From Elusimicrobiota bacterium (GTDB lineage Bacteria > Elusimicrobiota > Elusimicrobia > UBA1565 > JACRDR01): 64,000 bases of DNA. The notes below the pieces were generated by a model. It was given only the letters and a program-made list of their open reading frames with translations. It did not search any database and was not told the origin of the DNA. Of this stretch, positions 62,388 through 64,000 are shown in pieces (position 1 is the first letter of the stretch; every line of letters begins with the position of its first letter). A program made the translations under genes and the position numbers. The DNA is taken from assembly GCA_016194745.1 (NCBI GenBank), contig JACQBA010000012.1, positions 273,224 to 337,223 on the forward strand. The letters are read 5' to 3'.

Positions 62388-62792
62388 GTGAATTCCCCGC
62401 AGGACATCGAGGATATCCTGAAGCTGCAGACCGTCGCCGTCGTCGGCTGCTCGCCGAAACGTGAGCGTCCCTCGAACCAGGTCGCGTCCTATCTCATGGA
62501 AAGCGGCTACCGGGTCATCCCGGTCAATCCGGGCCACAAGGAAATCCTGGGCGAGACCTGCTACCCGACCCTCAAGGACATCCCGGAGCCCGTCGAGATC
62601 GTAGACATCTTCCGTCGTTCGGAGTTCGTTCCCGACATCGTCAAGGACGCCATCGACATCAAGGCGAAGGCCGTCTGGATGCAGGACGGCGTCGAGGACG
62701 AGCAAGCCGCCGCGCTCGCGCGCAAGAGCGGGCTGCGGGTCGTCATGAACGATTGCATGCTGCGCCAGCATTTGAGTCGTCTAGGCCGCTGA
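62388..62792 (+). CDS. CoA-binding (YccU-type Rossmann) protein
   Basis: 134 aa. The fold is that of the succinyl-CoA-ligase CoA-binding domain alone: VAVVGCSPKRERPSNQVASY, YRVIPVNPGHKEILGE, YPTLKDIPEPVEIVDIFRR and KAVWMQDGVEDEQAA. Exact role of this widespread family is unknown. TATAGT at 62373-62378 makes a TTG start at 62370 impossible, and GTG 62388 is the first in-frame start after the expected mRNA start. The transcript is therefore nearly leaderless. It precedes glutamate dehydrogenase by 18 bases. Confidence 0.85.
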   Translation: MNSPQDIEDILKLQTVAVVGCSPKRERPSNQVASYLMESGYRVIPVNPGHKEILGETCYPTLKDIPEPVEIVDIFRRSEFVPDIVKDAIDIKAKAVWMQDGVEDEQAAALARKSGLRVVMNDCMLRQHLSRLGR

Positions 62793-62810
62793 AAGGAGGA
62801 ATTTGAAGCC

Positions 62811-64000
62811 ATGTCCGTGAAAACCAATGCGCGTACGCCGAAGTCGAAGACGAAGGCCAATTTGAACGGAACCATCGGGGTGCTCGAAGCCAACCCATGG
62901 CACCAGGCGATGCTGCAGCTCGACCGCGCCGCGAATAGGATGGGCTTGGAGCAGTACATCGTCGAGCGTCTTCGCCATCCCAAGCGCATCCTGACCGTGT
63001 CGGTCCCCGTGAAGATGGACGACGGCTCTGTAAAGGTGTTCGAAGGCTACCGCGTTCAGCACAACCTCGACCGCGGCCCCGCCAAAGGCGGCATCCGCTA
63101 CCATCCTCAAGTCTCGATGGACGAGGTCAAGGCGCTCGCCTTCTGGATGACGATGAAGTGCGCGGTCGTCAATCTTCCTTACGGCGGCGCGAAGGGCGGC
63201 GTCATCTGCAACCCGAAGGAGATGTCGATCGGCGAGATCGAGCGCCTCACGCGCCGATACACGGCGGAGATCTCGATCATCATCGGCCCGGACAAGGACA
63301 TCCCCGCGCCGGACGTGAACACGAACGAGCAGATCATGGGCTGGGTGATGGACACGTATTCCATGACGATCGGCTACTCGGCGCCCGGCGTCGTCACCGG
63401 CAAACCGCTCGAGGTGGGGGGCTCCCTCGGACGGCGCGAGGCGACGGGCCGCGGCGTCTTCTATGTCACCCGCGAGCTGTCCGGCCTGCACGGCTTCGAC
63501 CTGCGCAATTCGCCGGTCGCGATCCAGGGCTTCGGAAACGTAGGCATGAACGCGGCCAAGATCTTCGCCCAGCACGGGTGCAAGGTCGTCGCGATCAGCG
63601 ACGTGACGGGCGGCATCTACAACGATCACGGCATCGACGTCAATGCGCTGATCGAATGGCGCGCCAAGCACGATTCGATCGCCAAGTACCCCAAGGCCGA
63701 GCGCATCGACGTCGACCAGCTCATCGAGGTGCCCTGCGACATCCTCATTCCGGCCGCCATGGAGAACACGATCCATCACGGCAACGCCAATCGAGTGAAG
63801 GCCAAGTATATCATCGAGGGCGCCAACGGCCCGACGACGAGCGAGGCCGACAAGATCCTGAGCCGGCGCGGCGTCATCGTGGTCCCCGACATCCTGGCCA
63901 ACGCGGGCGGCGTCACTGTCTCCTACTTCGAGTGGGTCCAGGACATCCAGGCCCTCTTCTGGGACGAGAAGACCGTCAACGCGAAACTCCAGGACATCAT
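62811..64000 (+). CDS. gdhA: Glutamate dehydrogenase, 3' end outside the window
   Basis: 396 codons are present and the frame runs off the right edge without a stop. Oxidative deamination or synthesis of glutamate. Signatures: GYRVQHNLDRGPAKGGIRYH, the active-site lysine loop LPYGGAKGGV (Lys128), DIPAPDVNTNEQIMGW and the Rossmann turn IQGFGNVGMNAA. A second phrase, EGANGPTT, is typical of the hexameric small-subunit class. ATG with AAGGAGGA upstream. Cofactor preference is not decided. With the PRODH-tdh-kbl genes it points to amino-acid fermentation or catabolism. Confidence 0.95.
   Translation, partial: MSVKTNARTPKSKTKANLNGTIGVLEANPWHQAMLQLDRAANRMGLEQYIVERLRHPKRILTVSVPVKMDDGSVKVFEGYRVQHNLDRGPAKGGIRYHPQVSMDEVKALAFWMTMKCAVVNLPYGGAKGGVICNPKEMSIGEIERLTRRYTAEISIIIGPDKDIPAPDVNTNEQIMGWVMDTYSMTIGYSAPGVVTGKPLEVGGSLGRREATGRGVFYVTRELSGLHGFDLRNSPVAIQGFGNVGMNAAKIFAQHGCKVVAISDVTGGIYNDHGIDVNALIEWRAKHDSIAKYPKAERIDVDQLIEVPCDILIPAAMENTIHHGNANRVKAKYIIEGANGPTTSEADKILSRRGVIVVPDILANAGGVTVSYFEWVQDIQALFWDEKTVNAKLQDI

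Noticed and set aside
1..64000. tRNA, rRNA, insertion sequences, integrases, phage or toxin-antitoxin genes
   Set aside because: None recognised; intergenic gaps are nearly all under about 210 bases and none shows such a gene.

Overview
The window reads as a stretch of GC-rich chromosome from a diderm (Gram-negative-type) bacterium. Evidence for two membranes is the set of predicted outer-membrane beta-barrels, a PorV-like protein, HtrA, Lgt and many signal peptides. The mix of a giant modular secreted protein beside a PorV/PorQ-family protein, proteins with long low-complexity Ala/Ser/Gly-rich secreted N-termini, and otherwise ordinary housekeeping genes is most like Elusimicrobiota. That assignment is an inference from gene content and has not been tested by phylogeny. 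I see no tRNA, rRNA, CRISPR array, insertion sequence or phage gene, and almost every base is coding.

Layout. 1-2.6 kb: the end of dnaK, then dnaJ, rsmE and an ArsR-type regulator. 2.6-6.4 kb: a SulP transporter preceded by a palindromic operator candidate, mtaB, and an exported protein. 6.5-11.2 kb: a HIT protein, an unannotated 40-residue membrane protein, the macromolecular-synthesis cluster rpsU-dnaG-rpoD, and a proline-rich membrane protein coupled to rpoD. 11.2-11.9 kb (minus strand): an MscS-like membrane protein. 12.0-35.1 kb: one tightly coupled five-gene operon (FecR-domain protein, beta-barrel, 6212-residue modular surface protein, PorV-like protein, lone cyclic-nucleotide-binding domain). 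35.1-37.0 kb (minus): small secreted proteins of unknown function. 37.1-43.0 kb: phosphohexomutase, enolase, FtsB-like, metallo-beta-lactamase fold, lgt, RluD-type synthase, half-size TauE. 43.1-45.6 kb: four tandem paralogous secreted proteins of no recognised family. 45.6-48.7 kb (minus): proline dehydrogenase, threonine dehydrogenase and glycine C-acetyltransferase. 48.9-53.6 kb: an MFS transporter with a 270-residue secreted-type N-terminus coupled to a secreted HAD-like protein. 53.6-57.3 kb: sensor histidine kinase coupled to a LysM-FecR-Ig-like protein. 57.3-59.6 kb (minus): VOC protein, membrane-anchored CBM48 protein and HtrA. 59.7-64 kb: DUF481-like barrel, a secreted protein with a caspase/gingipain-like His-Cys pattern, a CoA-binding protein and glutamate dehydrogenase (cut by the window end).

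Two regulatory patterns cut across the genes. First, the two FecR-containing operons (12 kb and 53.6 kb) share the same promoter architecture, TTGACA-N17-TASCCTTAG with a CCCCC run in the spacer. Second, an imperfect 24-25 bp tandem element with core TAGGCCTTTCGG and a trailing TTGCG lies upstream of three secreted proteins of unknown function; in two cases the trailing TTGCG is also the -35 box. Several genes (mtaB, phosphohexomutase, the VOC protein, the DUF481 protein, the CoA-binding protein) have a -10-like hexamer so close to the start codon that their mRNAs are probably leaderless.

The best candidates for something undescribed are the giant-protein/PorV/FecR operon, the four-paralog secreted array, the TAGGCC tandem element, and the caspase-like secreted protein.
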